NCBI RefSeq assembly: GCF_000516985.1
Contig: NW_006917093.1
Span: 2,728,001-2,792,000 of the forward strand
Reading direction: 5' to 3'
Length of the DNA: 64,000 bases
Source of the DNA: Pestalotiopsis fici W106-1
Taxonomy: Eukaryota > Ascomycota > Sordariomycetes > Amphisphaeriales > Sporocadaceae
Shown: piece after piece, positions 31,980 to 43,251 of the stretch
How positions within the stretch are numbered: position 1 is the first letter of the stretch
Layout: each line of letters starts with the position of its first letter
Program-made: the position numbers and the translations under genes
The notes under the pieces: generated by a model
The model's database searches: none
What the model was told of the DNA's origin: nothing
Seen by the model: only the letters and a program-made list of their open reading frames with translations

Positions 31980-31990
31980 TCAATCGCGGC
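31972..31990. repeat. Perfect 19-nt palindrome across the MPD stop codon
   Basis: GCCGCGATT, one central C, AATCGCGGC: nine perfect base pairs spanning the TGA stop (31980-31982) of the mannitol dehydrogenase gene. In mRNA it cannot form a hairpin with a one-base loop, so it is either chance or a protein-binding DNA site. Confidence 0.6.
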
Positions 31991-33158
31991 TGTCAGCCTG
32001 GACTCTCTTCACAACGTCGACGACCTGAGGGTAGAGCTTGTCAGAGGTCTGAAGACCGCAGACCTGGCTGACAACCTCCTCTGCATTGTGCTCGGCCATG
32101 ATCTTGGCGAGCTCCTTGCTCTCATCGTCGCCCTCGACATTCTGGAAGCGGAAAGCCATCTCGGCGGCAAACAGTAGGGCCTGGACGCTGTGGCCTTTCT
32201 CTGCAAGCTCGACAGCCGGGGAGATGAAACGCTCCTTTCGGCTCAACTTGCGAAGAGGAGCACGGCCAACACGCTCGACGGCATCAGCCAAGTGAGGGTT
32301 GCTGATACGCTGGATGATCTTCTGCTTGTACTGCTCCTGCTCCTCGGCAGAGATGCCGTGCTTCTCGACAATGAGCTTGCTGGTCTCGGCGAGAGCGGCG
32401 GAAACCTCCTCCTTGATCTCCTTGTCGCGGAGGGCATCATCGACAGTCTTCTTCTGACGGTTGTAGCCGTGGTAGGCGGCAGTTGCATGGCCAGTGTTGA
32501 CAGTGAAGAGCTTGCGCTCAATGTAGGGCAGAAGGTTGTCGACCCACTTGATGCCATCGATGGAGGGGATCTCACTGTTCTGGAAGGGAGTTCTGTCGAC
32601 AACCCACTCGTAGAACTTCTCGAGGGTAACGTCAAGACCGGCGTCGGGATCCTGGGCGGGGACAATTCGGTCAATAGCCGAGTTGGCGTAGGCAGCACGC
32701 TCGTGGTGGTCGGCAAGACGGTGCTCTGGGGTGTTCTTGGGATCCTTGATGAATCCAGCAAGTGTGTCTGTGGCGCCGATGGCGTTCTCGCAGGCAATAA
32801 CGGCAAGGGGCTTGAGATCTTGCGATCGCTTGTCGATACCCTTGGCAATGACGGGGGCAATGAACTTCAGAATGTTGGGACCGACGGAGCAGGTGACAAC
32901 GTCAGCGGTAGCAATCTCGTCAACCAACTCAGCCTCGTGTGTTCTAGAGTTGATGGCGCGGTAGTTGGTGATGGTCTTCTTGTCAACACCCTCGGTGCCA
33001 ACCTCGATGACATGGTACTCCTTGGTGCTGTTGAGAGAGTCAACGAGCTTGTCGACGACATCAGCAAAGATGACCTCGTAGCCGGACTCGTGGAGAAAGC
33101 AGGCAACAAAGCCACGGCCAATGTTGCCAGAGCCGAAGTGAACAGCCTTCTTGCCCAT
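31980..33158 (-). CDS. mpdA: Mannitol-1-phosphate 5-dehydrogenase
   Basis: 392 aa, intronless from ATG 33158; the family is about 388-390 aa. It interconverts fructose-6-phosphate and mannitol-1-phosphate with NADH in the cytosol, the entry step of fungal mannitol metabolism used for carbon storage and stress protection. The N-terminal Rossmann motif is [39 protein letters not shown] and [11 protein letters not shown] follow; the catalytic region with the conserved Lys and His is [29 protein letters not shown], typical of the polyol-specific long-chain dehydrogenase family. The open frame runs on upstream to 33407, but the Met at 33158 begins the family sequence [12 protein letters not shown]. 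The leader upstream is pyrimidine-rich on the coding strand. Confidence 0.95.
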   Translation of the reverse strand: MGKKAVHFGSGNIGRGFVACFLHESGYEVIFADVVDKLVDSLNSTKEYHVIEVGTEGVDKKTITNYRAINSRTHEAELVDEIATADVVTCSVGPNILKFIAPVIAKGIDKRSQDLKPLAVIACENAIGATDTLAGFIKDPKNTPEHRLADHHERAAYANSAIDRIVPAQDPDAGLDVTLEKFYEWVVDRTPFQNSEIPSIDGIKWVDNLLPYIERKLFTVNTGHATAAYHGYNRQKKTVDDALRDKEIKEEVSAALAETSKLIVEKHGISAEEQEQYKQKIIQRISNPHLADAVERVGRAPLRKLSRKERFISPAVELAEKGHSVQALLFAAEMAFRFQNVEGDDESKELAKIMAEHNAEEVVSQVCGLQTSDKLYPQVVDVVKRVQADSRD

Positions 33159-36100
33159 TGTGAAAGTGGTGTGTGGTGTAGATGTGAGTAGGTACAAGTT
33201 GTAGGTGAAGTGGGGCAGGCAAGTACTATAGGTGCTTGCTTGTAGTATAGTGTTTGTTGGTTGGCCTAAGGTGGAGAAGGCACTGAATGTGGGTATCAAG
33301 AGAAATGAAGTTTTTGATGTGAAGATGGAATGATGAAAACAAAAAGATCGTGAGATTGGGAGGAAGTCGTCAGCTTTATATGGAAGCTGAGTCGCAGGTC
33401 CGCGCAAAGTATGGAGGGGTGACCCGGGAAGGAGTGGTCGGTATCGTGGTTGGAGTGCTTGCCTATGACATGCGGGTGCCCAGATGAGGTGAAAGTGGAA
33501 ACGGTTCGCTCACGCACAGCCCACTTTCGTTTTTAAGGCTTGGCGTCATAAACGGAAGCGTGCTAATTGTACCCTGGCTGATGATCCCTGGCAGGGCAGA
33601 CGTGAAGTGATGCACTAGCAGTAACACCAATCAGAGAGGATCTTGGGGTCTGATATGGAACAGGTGTGAGCGGGGTCCTTTGATCGTGGAACTGATGAGT
33701 AGCCGGTTGACCGGTAACTTGACGTTGGTATGACCTTTGATGTTGGGTTGATTGAGAGAACAAGTCAAAATTGACTTGACAGAATGACCAGATATCTAGT
33801 CTTACAACTGGCGGTCTGGATTCAAGTGCTGGTAGCCGAGGTTTTCAAACGGTCAAAAAAAGAAATTTTATTGTTCTGCTCTCTGCTCGGCGTTTGCTTT
33901 GTTGTGCCTGCTGCTTCCACTGATTGCACTGAGGAAACTGGCAACTGCCCCCGAAGCAAGCCCAGCCCAAACTGTAAAGCTCGTGCCCCACTAAGATAGC
34001 GTCAATTGGACAGTACTCACAGGTGGGGCATCGCTCCGTTACATCCCTCCTCACATCACAGCTCAAGGGTCCGTCATCAACATTCAAATGGCATCATGCG
34101 AAAACGGAATTCCTCAGACGCTGGGTGCTAATAGTAGCAGTGCAAGTAAGTTCCCTTTTTGCAGCTAACCCCTGGAATCCAACCCCTCCAATGTGCCGCC
34201 GCGCCTTGGTGGCTTGCTTCCTTGCTCCTGTAAGGTATGTATCAAGACATACGCTATGCTTGGAGTTGTTGCTACACTGCATGGTGATTCGTGTCTTCTT
34301 TGTCGTATACAATACACCTACAAATTGACTTCCCTCGTTTTGAGACAGCGTTGCAAATCCCTCGATAACCACCGGTCAGTGTCTGAGCAGTCGAAGCGGT
34401 GTCACCACACCAACAGCGGCTGCTATTTTCCGGTTCTGCCGTCGTAAGAGCCTCGGATCTGCAAGGACAAACTGTACTACTACTCGCATAAGATTCACAG
34501 CGGCTAGCATGGCCACCATGGTTCTATTATTGCACTGGATTCTTGTGTACTTGAGGTGCGACCTCTTCTCTAAAGATCGCTGGCTGCTCGCTTGGTGTAT
34601 GCACATGTGTAAGACGCCCATGGGGGATCGAAAACGCACGCATACAATTACTCCGGACTGCAGACTGGCTTCCCCATACTCTCCCCCGCCTGGCTGGCGG
34701 CCGCCCATGGGCGATTAATGGGCCATTTTGTCACTACCGCTGCAAGCTTCATGCGGTCGAGACGCAGACCCTCTGTTTATTACGCCAACCATGCAGGAAA
34801 GTGACCAGATCCCTCTCATATCTGACACAAAAGACAAGCAGACGAAAGAGAGAAAACGGACTGCAGGTCGGGTCCCGAAAAAGGCGCGCTTCATTGGGCC
34901 AGATCTCAAGTTGTCGCAGAAAGAAAAAGGCGCAGCAGTAGTACTCGTCAACGGTCAGACAACACATCGTACTTTGGGTTTTATCGAGCGCGTAGCACCC
35001 ACAACCAACCTCATCGATCTAGGTACCGGCCCGGACCCGAGTGTTTCTAAAAGAAGATGAACGTTGCGACTTGGAAATAATGTTTCCTTCGCATCCCTGA
35101 AAAATGGTAGTAAACTTTGCATGGTATTTGCCTTCACAATGGAAAACCCTTTTTCATCTTGCCCTGACTTGGTGCTGTTCCTGAAAATCACCAAACGTTT
35201 CCTGCCACTCCACCAGGATGGCCGTCCACATTCTGACCGTTCCCAAAAACGGTGGGATGCTACCCCTGGGGAAGTGGATTGCCCCTCATCTGTTACCATC
35301 CGTTCCAAGGGCCCCCCGCTAATCCTTGGCTATGACCTCACAGCGCAGCCCAACGTAACCAACCAAAGACCCTGCCAGAATTTGGTCGATTGTTCGATCA
35401 ACCATTCGCCCGTCAAGCAAAGGCGTGCGGCCACGGATCGTCGTGATTCGGCTCGTTCCTCTAGTCAAGTTTGTCAAGTGTACAGTTTAGTATGAATGCG
35501 CCCAACGAGCAATGTTGTACTATATATCAAGATATCTCAAGTATCCACCTCCCTATCCCGTGCATTATGATCCATCTTGATTGTTTGGCTCCGGATAGTC
35601 ATCTGGCGCTTCTCTTTCAATGGCTTGTGATAACTCTGCCACCGAACGTGCAAGTAATCAGGTTCAATAAACAGGATGAATATCGCTGCACGCGGCTGCA
35701 GTTCACTTTCCATGGTAGTCGGACCTCTGGACTATCATAGCGTCATGTCAAGTCAAGGACTCGCGGCCTGTGCGATCGATCCGTACGATGTCATATTGCT
35801 GATACATGGGCCCATTTGTGAGATGACTAAAGCAGACGTAGGAACGTCAGTTATCGTCATTCCCGAAGGCCTGGTTTGCGCGACTCAATCCGGTCTGGAC
35901 TAGGGCTGAATGATTTCCATGACGAAATGCTCTGCAAACAGTTGCATTTCCGACCCCTAAAAGCTCCGGGCAACAACACCATTTGGCTGGACGGCTTTTT
36001 ATGGGTCATTCAGACCCGAGAGCCCTTCATCGTTTGTGGGCCCCAGTCTCGTGGCTTGAGGCGTCGCTGATCCCCTCATCCAGTTCCGAACTTTCTGGAG

Positions 36101-38058
36101 GACAGTACCCACTGCCGCACAGCACCTCACTCAGCCATAACGTTTCTATCAACGTCGTCCGAAGCCGTCTTGCCTTGACTCGGCCTGCACGGCCATCCAA
36201 GGCAGCGTACGTATCCCGTCATCTTCCACGGGAGATTTGGTTCATCGGTGCCGCATCGCCGAACCTCTTTTCCCCGGCTCCGTCGGCCTCTCGAGGAAGC
36301 CTCCGTATCCATGCACGGGGGTTTGAACCCACATCGCTGTTGGTTGCAAAGCCCACAATGGTCCAGACCCCTTTGCTGCTGCTGCCGGCCCAAATCAGTT
36401 GCTCAGTTGTATCCGCACCAATTCCAAAGGCGCGCTACTCCAGGTCTTCCGCCGTCTCCGTATCTCCCTATCTCTTCCCCCAAAGAACAACGGATCCGGA
36501 TTTATAGCTCTCTAATGACCAGACTACGGCACGCCCGTAATGGTATCGCTATGATATATCAGCTAATTAACTGGGAAACTTGTAATTAGGAAAAGCCTTG
36601 ACCATACTGGACTGCACGTGTGGTCTGGCTGCATTCTAGTCGCGTCAGAGCATCATCATTGTTACTAGCCACCATCGTCGTGACTCCGACTCCTGATCCG
36701 CCCCAACGTCTTACGATTAAACAGTACAGACAGACATAGCCGACGAAAACTCCACAACGTCAATTATACGGAACGGCTCCACCCACCCACACACACTTTT
36801 CCACCCATATATCACATGTTGGACGTTATCTGGTGGATCGTGCAGGACGAAACGCCATCAAGCGCAATCATGAGAACATGTCGGGATCAGCGTTAGTTCC
36901 CTCCTTATCGTGAGAACGTTGTGGCATCGGGCGGCTAGAGTTGATGCTCGGCGACCTCTTGGGGTTCAACTTGTCACTCCGTTTCTCTCAAGCAAGACAA
37001 AATGCCTCAGAAAGATGCGTTTTATAAAAGGTTACTGCTCATACATCGGCTCTTTCGGGCCGCAACTAGGTAAGCGAATTAGACGTACCCCGTAATACTA
37101 CTATTCTGCTTCTGCGCTGCGACAAGATAGTTTATTGCCTCAAGCAATATCGTTCTTCAATGATACACTTCCAGGGGTAATTGCCCGAGTGCAACCATTG
37201 GGCAATTCGTGGCTCCTGTTTCTAAATCCTGCATGAAGACTATTTGTTGCCAGCAAGACGACTGGGTCTTGGCCCCATACTCTCCGCAATCCCATAAACC
37301 AACAGCACAACCACCCCCCTGTAGAGAACCTCTCGGGTTGCCCAAAAGAGAATATATATCTCACAAACCTCGGAAGCTGTATCCCCTCCGTTTTGAAATA
37401 AACCACCCCCCGAGCGACTTTGGACGGTCCACCGGCGTATCTGCCGGATGTCCTGGCGACGCCAAGTGGGGCCGGTTCGTTCCGAGCGTCTTGTGTCACT
37501 GCCGAAGTCTGAAAGAGTATTGGCTGGCTACCAGTTGTTGTCATGTTTGGCTGTGTGCCCGTCGTGTTCGCTCAAAGGGTAAAGACTGGGGAGGCCTCTG
37601 CGGGCGAAAGTTGTTAGAGACGAAGATTGTGGGTTCTGTTGTTCCCAAGTTCATCACCGTTTTCGCAAGTGCTGGGTCATGATGTTGGCTACGGCATGTT
37701 CACGTAGAATTTCACCCGTTTAATAGAGGAAACGAGAGGAATCCCGTTTCGAAATTATGTTTCCTGGTTGGATTGCTTATAGAAACCCATATCTTGACGC
37801 AGTTGTTCGTGGCTAAGGCATCGTACGGCGGATGTCCTCAAGAGTCAATGCTATGCGTTTGTCTCACAGGCTACAGCCAAGTCACGGAGACGTGACATGC
37901 ATCGAGTGGTTACTTTCTGTTTTATTTCGCTATCCTCTCCTGCTTTTCTCCCGCCCTTGCTCATATGAGAGAAAACATGGCCGCGCCGAGGAGACCAAGC
38001 AGATACATATCTCAGTTCTGCACATCCTATGCTTCCAGAATGAATCATGAGTCCGGGT
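33159..38058. other. 4.9-kb gene-free interval
   Basis: No gene is supported on either strand. The longest open frames (for example 35983-36507, 34728-35060, 37140-37544) have no domain, no homologous-looking motif and mostly non-ATG starts. No transposon ends or long repeats were recognised by eye. The mannitol dehydrogenase promoter occupies roughly the first 600 bp. The rest may be a decayed insertion or a non-coding region flanking the NLR-like gene. Confidence 0.5.
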
Positions 38059-41000
38059 TCAATGAACTGTTTCCTTTTCCAGCGCAATTTGAAGTATTTG
38101 TTCTGCTGTGTACATCTGCTTGATTGATATCCGCTTTGACCCAATCATTCCTTTCATCGCGTTACAAGCACCACGAGAATCAAGTTCAATACCTGAATCA
38201 GCGCCATGTTGCAACAGCAAATCGTACACATCTTTGCCTCGAGACCCGCATAGTGCCGCAGCATGAAGTGCTGTGCCAAAATCACGGGATATATCATTGA
38301 CGCGAGCATTGCTATTAAGAAGCAACTTGACAGCTTCAACATCTGAATGATATGCCAGATCTTGCAATGGGGGGCATTCTGCCGCTCCCCCGAGGTTGGG
38401 GTCAGCTCCACTGTCGAGTAAAAGCCTCAATGTCTCGATATTCCTATCCACATATGCTACAAGATGCAGCGGCGTGTCATCATCCTCATCCATTGAATTG
38501 ACCTCTGCACCATACTGCAATAGTAGCTTCGTCATTTCAATATTGTCATCGCCGCAGTTGGCTGCATGCATCAAAGGAGTTGTCTTCTTGTCATCATGTA
38601 CATTTGGATCGCCACCGCGTTCCAACAAGATTCGTGCAACTTCCAATGGATAAGTGCCGTCGTAAACGTCGCGATCGCTTGGGCAAAAGTTTGTGGGCGC
38701 ACCATCGTCAAAAAGTCGATTCATCAGCCTGATCAACGTACTGGATGAATCCTTTTTGAATTCCTCTTCGGGGCGGAAAAGCTGTCTCAGACGCCTCTCC
38801 AACGATTCGCTTGATTCGCCCTTGAAATTGGTTCCAGCATCGAGAAGTAGGTCGCAGATAGCGGTTTCTCCGCGAATGTATACTCTGAGAAGAAGTTCTC
38901 TGGCTGTCTCATAGTCGACCTTAGGACTGAAAATTCCATTCTCAATCCAAAACTTAACTGGTACTTGATTTCCTAGCAATGCACAACAGCCTATTGGGGT
39001 CATGATAGCTCTCATCTCGTCTTCTCGCATTGAGAGGTGACCTTTGATGACCTTATCTCTGGTGTACTGAATAACGTATTCATGAAGATTCCTCCAGAGT
39101 GGGCTACCAAGTACTACATCATGGCCATCCTTAGATTGCAGGAGCTGGTCCCAAATACCTTGGTTCACCTGGCTCATGTCGGCAAACGCGAGAAAACCCT
39201 CGATGGGTATTGTGGTCAAACGTTTCAAGTGTTTATAATTTTGTGTCTTGATCGACAGACGGTCTTCACGATTCTTCTCTTTCTGATCATCCATAGTGCT
39301 CACGCGTTGCCATAACTTGATTGAGATTTCGAGTGTTGTACGATCTGCCTCGACGCGGCGTAGATGATTTGTCTCCAAATACTCCTGAACTGATAAATGG
39401 GCAAACCTGCAGGTCTTGGAGGCCTCATCATCATCCGGGTCGTAGATATCGACGTAACTGTCATCAGAGCTATCGCCATCAGAGCTATCGCCATCAGAGT
39501 TATCAAACTTTTTATTGTCGTCAACTTTGATCAAGTTCCGACAGGCGGAGAGAAGGCTGTCGGAACTGAGCGTCGCATCAAAATCAAACTCCTTGCTTGC
39601 GTCTTGGCAAACCAAGACGCAAAGCAACTCGGGTGTGATTCGCTTTAAGCTGATTGCCATGAGCCACATGAATGCACGATCAGCGTACATACGCCATTTC
39701 GCCCCGAGGCCGTTGTATATCCTATCGTAGGCAGCTTTGAGTCCTTCAGGAAGGCTGTGTAGCCAATCCAATATAGCCTGATTAGACTCAAATTCGAGAA
39801 GCTCATCAATGTGAAGGGAAGCCCACTGAAACCTAATAGCAGTGTCAGTATCAAGAGAGTGCCAGGTCTTGTTTCATTGCTCGGGGAAGAATCACATACA
39901 TTCCCTGGCTTTTTTCACGGAAGAGGCGCACGACAGCGTCTCGGACATGAGCAGACATCTCCTCTGTTGCCCATTGACTCTGAGAGATTCTGTCCATGAC
40001 GAGCTTCTCAATATCATCCTGATTATGCGCAGCTTCGATTTCCAAATTTGGTGAGCTACTGTAGTGCTTTATCAGGTCCTTGTCGTTTCGACTAGCCACG
40101 AACACCTTCACAACACTGCTAGAATATTGAACGAGGTGATCGAGTGTATCGAGTATGCACTTTCGACTCCCCTCGTCACATTCATCTAACCCATCGATAA
40201 TTATGATGCTTCGAGGGTTTTCATTTGCCAATTCAAGGAGGAGTTCTCGGGTTTCTTCGTTTGTGAGATTATTGGATGCAAAGCTCTGTTCTTTCTTTTT
40301 GTTGTAGGCGTCTACCGTACACCTTTGGATGCGCTGTGGTCCGGGAACTCGAGAGAGTTGTCTCGTTATGCTGTGCAAGACAGCCCAGGGATCTCTTCGA
40401 TTCTCCTGGTTCCGATCACAGAAAAAGTATGCCAAAGGAATGTCCATTGGGGTGACATCATCGACAACTTTTGTTGACAGTTTTGTCTTCCCTGCTCCAG
40501 CTATGAAGGAAGAACAGAACATTTAGTAATTGTGGATCGCTAGATGTGTTGGGAGTGGAGGTTTGCTCACGAATGCCATGAAGCCACAGGGTTGTGGATT
40601 CCGATGATGCTTTCCATTGTCCGTAGGTTTCGTGGACAATCAGCCACTCGCACGTGCCCTCCAACCGCCCTCTCCGCGCGTTGTACAAATCGGACTCATA
40701 GGGTATCCCAGAGATCCATAAGAAAATATTGTGGACTTCTTCATCGGAGAGTGCTTCCATGAGCAGACCAATTCCGGCTTCGACATTCGCGAGCCCACCT
40801 TGAAGACTATCAAAGCGATAGGTGTGAGCCTCCAGCATGTCAATAAGCTTGTCATGGCGTAATCCTTGCCTTTGGTGAGCGACCGCATCCAGAATGGCTT
40901 TACAAGCCAGAGCATTCTTTTCGACCTGCATCTCTGTTTCTGCGATTCTCCCGATGCATCTAGCCAGGCTCTCGGGGTTCAAAAGCCCTCGCGTGGTATT

Positions 41001-41852
41001 CGCTACGGAACCGGACGAAAAGTATTTCACCGCCAGCCCCAGGAAACCACAGATGGCCCCAAGTAATTCCAGTATGCTATTCTTGAGGGCATCTGCAACA
41101 TCTTGGCGACCCGGCAAGCCAAGATATAGAACCTGGTAGATCCTCGCCCGCAAGTATGCTTGGGTGGCCGCATCAATGCCAGTCCAAAGCTGGCCTGCCT
41201 GCTCCTTGTTCATGGTAGCGGCTTGCAGAAGGAGACGAAAAGCTGCCCACGGGAGTGCAGCATGAACAGGATCGTACTGTACTGCGAGGTCACCAATCTC
41301 CTTGAACTTGTCCAAACAGTCGATGATTCTCGCCATCACATCACGCAAAATAATAGTGCGTCTCCCGACTTTTACTCTCCAAGCTTTCTGTTCTGCTTCC
41401 ACGCGCTTGAGCTCTGCCTCGCGTTTCACATTTTCAATGAGATCATTGCTGCCACTTGATACACTCCCATATTGTGTGCTAGGGCTGATCTTTTGCGCCT
41501 GAGCGAACTCCCGCAACGCACGAGCATGGCTTCGATCTTCCGTTGAGGGGCTTTGTTCCAACCTAGACAACGCATCCTCCCATAAGCTATCTTGAGCAAA
41601 TGCTCTTACCATTTGCACCTTGTCATTGCCATTATCATCGCCATTGATCGAAGGATCAAGTGTAGCAGTCGGAGTCAATACGCCTCGGTGCTGACTGTCT
41701 GATCTTCGGTATTCTTGTGGCACGCTCGGCGGGGATGTTGGCTGACTTGCTGGATCCAGGGACGAAGCCGGACTGACGCTACGATCAAGTCGATTGCGGA
41801 AGACAGCCTTCAGTCTATCCCGCTTCCTCGGCCTTGGTGTTTCTGACATCAT
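38059..41852 (-). CDS. NLR-like STAND protein: NACHT_N, NACHT and ankyrin repeats, 3 exons
   Basis: Exons 41852-40571, 40500-39900 and 39832-38059 give 1218 aa. After a Ser/Pro-rich start, residues of about 130-400 look like the fungal NWD NACHT-NTPase N-terminal domain (WRVKVGRRTIILRDVMARI, VQYDPVHAALPWAAFRLLLQ). Removing intron 1 creates the Walker A motif GIPGAGKTKLS at about 427; Walker B is SIIIIDGLDECDE near 530, followed by a sensor-like VFVASRNDKD. An acidic repeat (SDGDSSDGDSSDD) and FAHLSVQEYLE precede about five ankyrin repeats from roughly 1010 to 1190 (for example TPLMHAANCG, TPLHLVAYVD, TALHAAALCG). Such proteins are fungal counterparts of NLR sensors, some acting in heterokaryon incompatibility or defence. 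No known effector domain is seen at the N-terminus; role is inferred. Confidence 0.88.
39462..39506. repeat. 15-bp tandem repeat in the NLR-like gene
   Basis: Three copies of CATCAGAGCTATCGC (the last degenerate) encode the acidic Ser/Asp/Gly repeat between the NACHT module and the ankyrin part. The unit is a multiple of three, so copy number can change without loss of frame. Confidence 0.75.
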
Positions 41853-43251
41853 GAGAGTCGCACAGGGAGCATGGAGATCTCGTCAAGCATAGGATGATGG
41901 ATGAGTGATCAGCTTGAAATCACTTTGCATGGAATTGGCTGAATCGGGTAGAGAAGGTTATCTTTTCTCGCTGCAGCCTTACGTTCGCCATCAGCTCTCG
42001 ACGAGAGGGGAACAGCCACAGCCCCCTCATGTTGTGATTGGCTCGCCTGTTGTGGGACGTTTACGACTACAATGTGTACTCGCTGAAAATATTCACAAAT
42101 TTCTGGAATACTGAAGAACATTATGTATCACAGTATTTACATGGACTATCATGAAATCAACACCATGCGATGGAGCTTTGGGCTGCGCCTCTAGAAAGAG
42201 TATGGTACCTAGTATCTTTGAAAAGTCCTTGCATTGACCTACCTAGGTTACTTATGTAGGTTAGGTCAATTGAATCAGCAAAAGTCTCCGCACCAAGCTT
42301 AATTCTATTTTCTTCTTTTTCTCTTCCCCATGAAGTAAATTTGAGTTGTCCTTTCAAATGACACCAGCGACAACGCCAGTATAGTCCTCTTAAAGGAATA
42401 GAAGACCCATGCTGACTCATGTATACCGGCATATCGCACGTTTCAGTTCATCAAGCCCGACAAGCTTTCCCAAAACATCATGTTGAGACTGGCAGGGGTT
42501 TAGGGCCTGCACTTGTTTGCCAACTGCCGTCCTTGGGGTAACCAACTGCCCTTCTGGGCCAAACTGAAGTCTACAATCAGAGTATCAAACTTGTCGCAAG
42601 ATTCGACTTGCATTGCGCTAGGTCACATATTAATATACAATTATACAAGCCTTTGCTCGACACCAAGATTGGACGGTTTCATTGTCCAATCGGTGCACAT
42701 CACGTACAATTCTCAATACTGACATTTTACTTTATTCGCCCTTGGCATGCACAAACCTCCTCTATCAGAAAGCTTACATTGTGCGCAGATACTGTGTCTT
42801 GATGTCGCATTTTCTAGAGTACCACTTCTGAGGAATGATGGCGTGCCTGACACTCAGATTGTCTGCACTCATACTTTAAATTGAACTAAAGGAGCAGGCG
42901 GGATCATTTCCACACAAGTAGTGGTTGTCCGACATGAACTATGGCATCTGCCAGGCACAACAATATGGAGCAGGTGAGCTGTATACCTGATCGACCCGGC
43001 ATCCGAACTCAGCCCCGGTTGACAACGCCCAATCGGGAATGTAGGTCTTGTGCTTGTGAAAAAGCTTAATCTTTCGACCTCCACAGATTGCATCAGAAAT
43101 TATGATGTATATAACAGATCCAAATGTCTTGGCATTGGTTAAAGTTCCGACGACTTGCACGATCATGTTTGTCGAGACACGGTCACGACTCGTCCCTAGT
43201 CCTCAAATTGTATGAAGCTGTTAGCTTCTCTCTTCACTCGTTTTGCCTAAC
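41853..43251. other. 1.4-kb divergent spacer between NLR-like and GH3 genes
   Basis: Promoters of both genes must lie here. A small inverted repeat, ATTGACCTA at 42233-42241 and TAGGTCAAT at 42262-42270, surrounds CCTAGGTT. No coding region is supported. Confidence 0.55.

Noticed and set aside
32190..33191. 333-aa plus-strand open frame
   Set aside because: Antisense shadow of mannitol-1-phosphate dehydrogenase, caused by biased codon use.
33784..33999. 71-aa ORF with hydrophobic stretch and cysteines, like a small secreted protein
   Set aside because: The hydrophobic part is internal, not a signal peptide, and nothing else supports a gene.
34791..35060. Basic 89-aa ORF with an ATG start
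   Set aside because: No domain, no intron signals and amino-acid composition like random sequence; one short ORF in 5 kb is expected by chance.
36285..36350. Possible tRNA T-arm on the minus strand (GGGTTCAAACCCC)
   Set aside because: The remaining cloverleaf cannot be formed from the flanking sequence.
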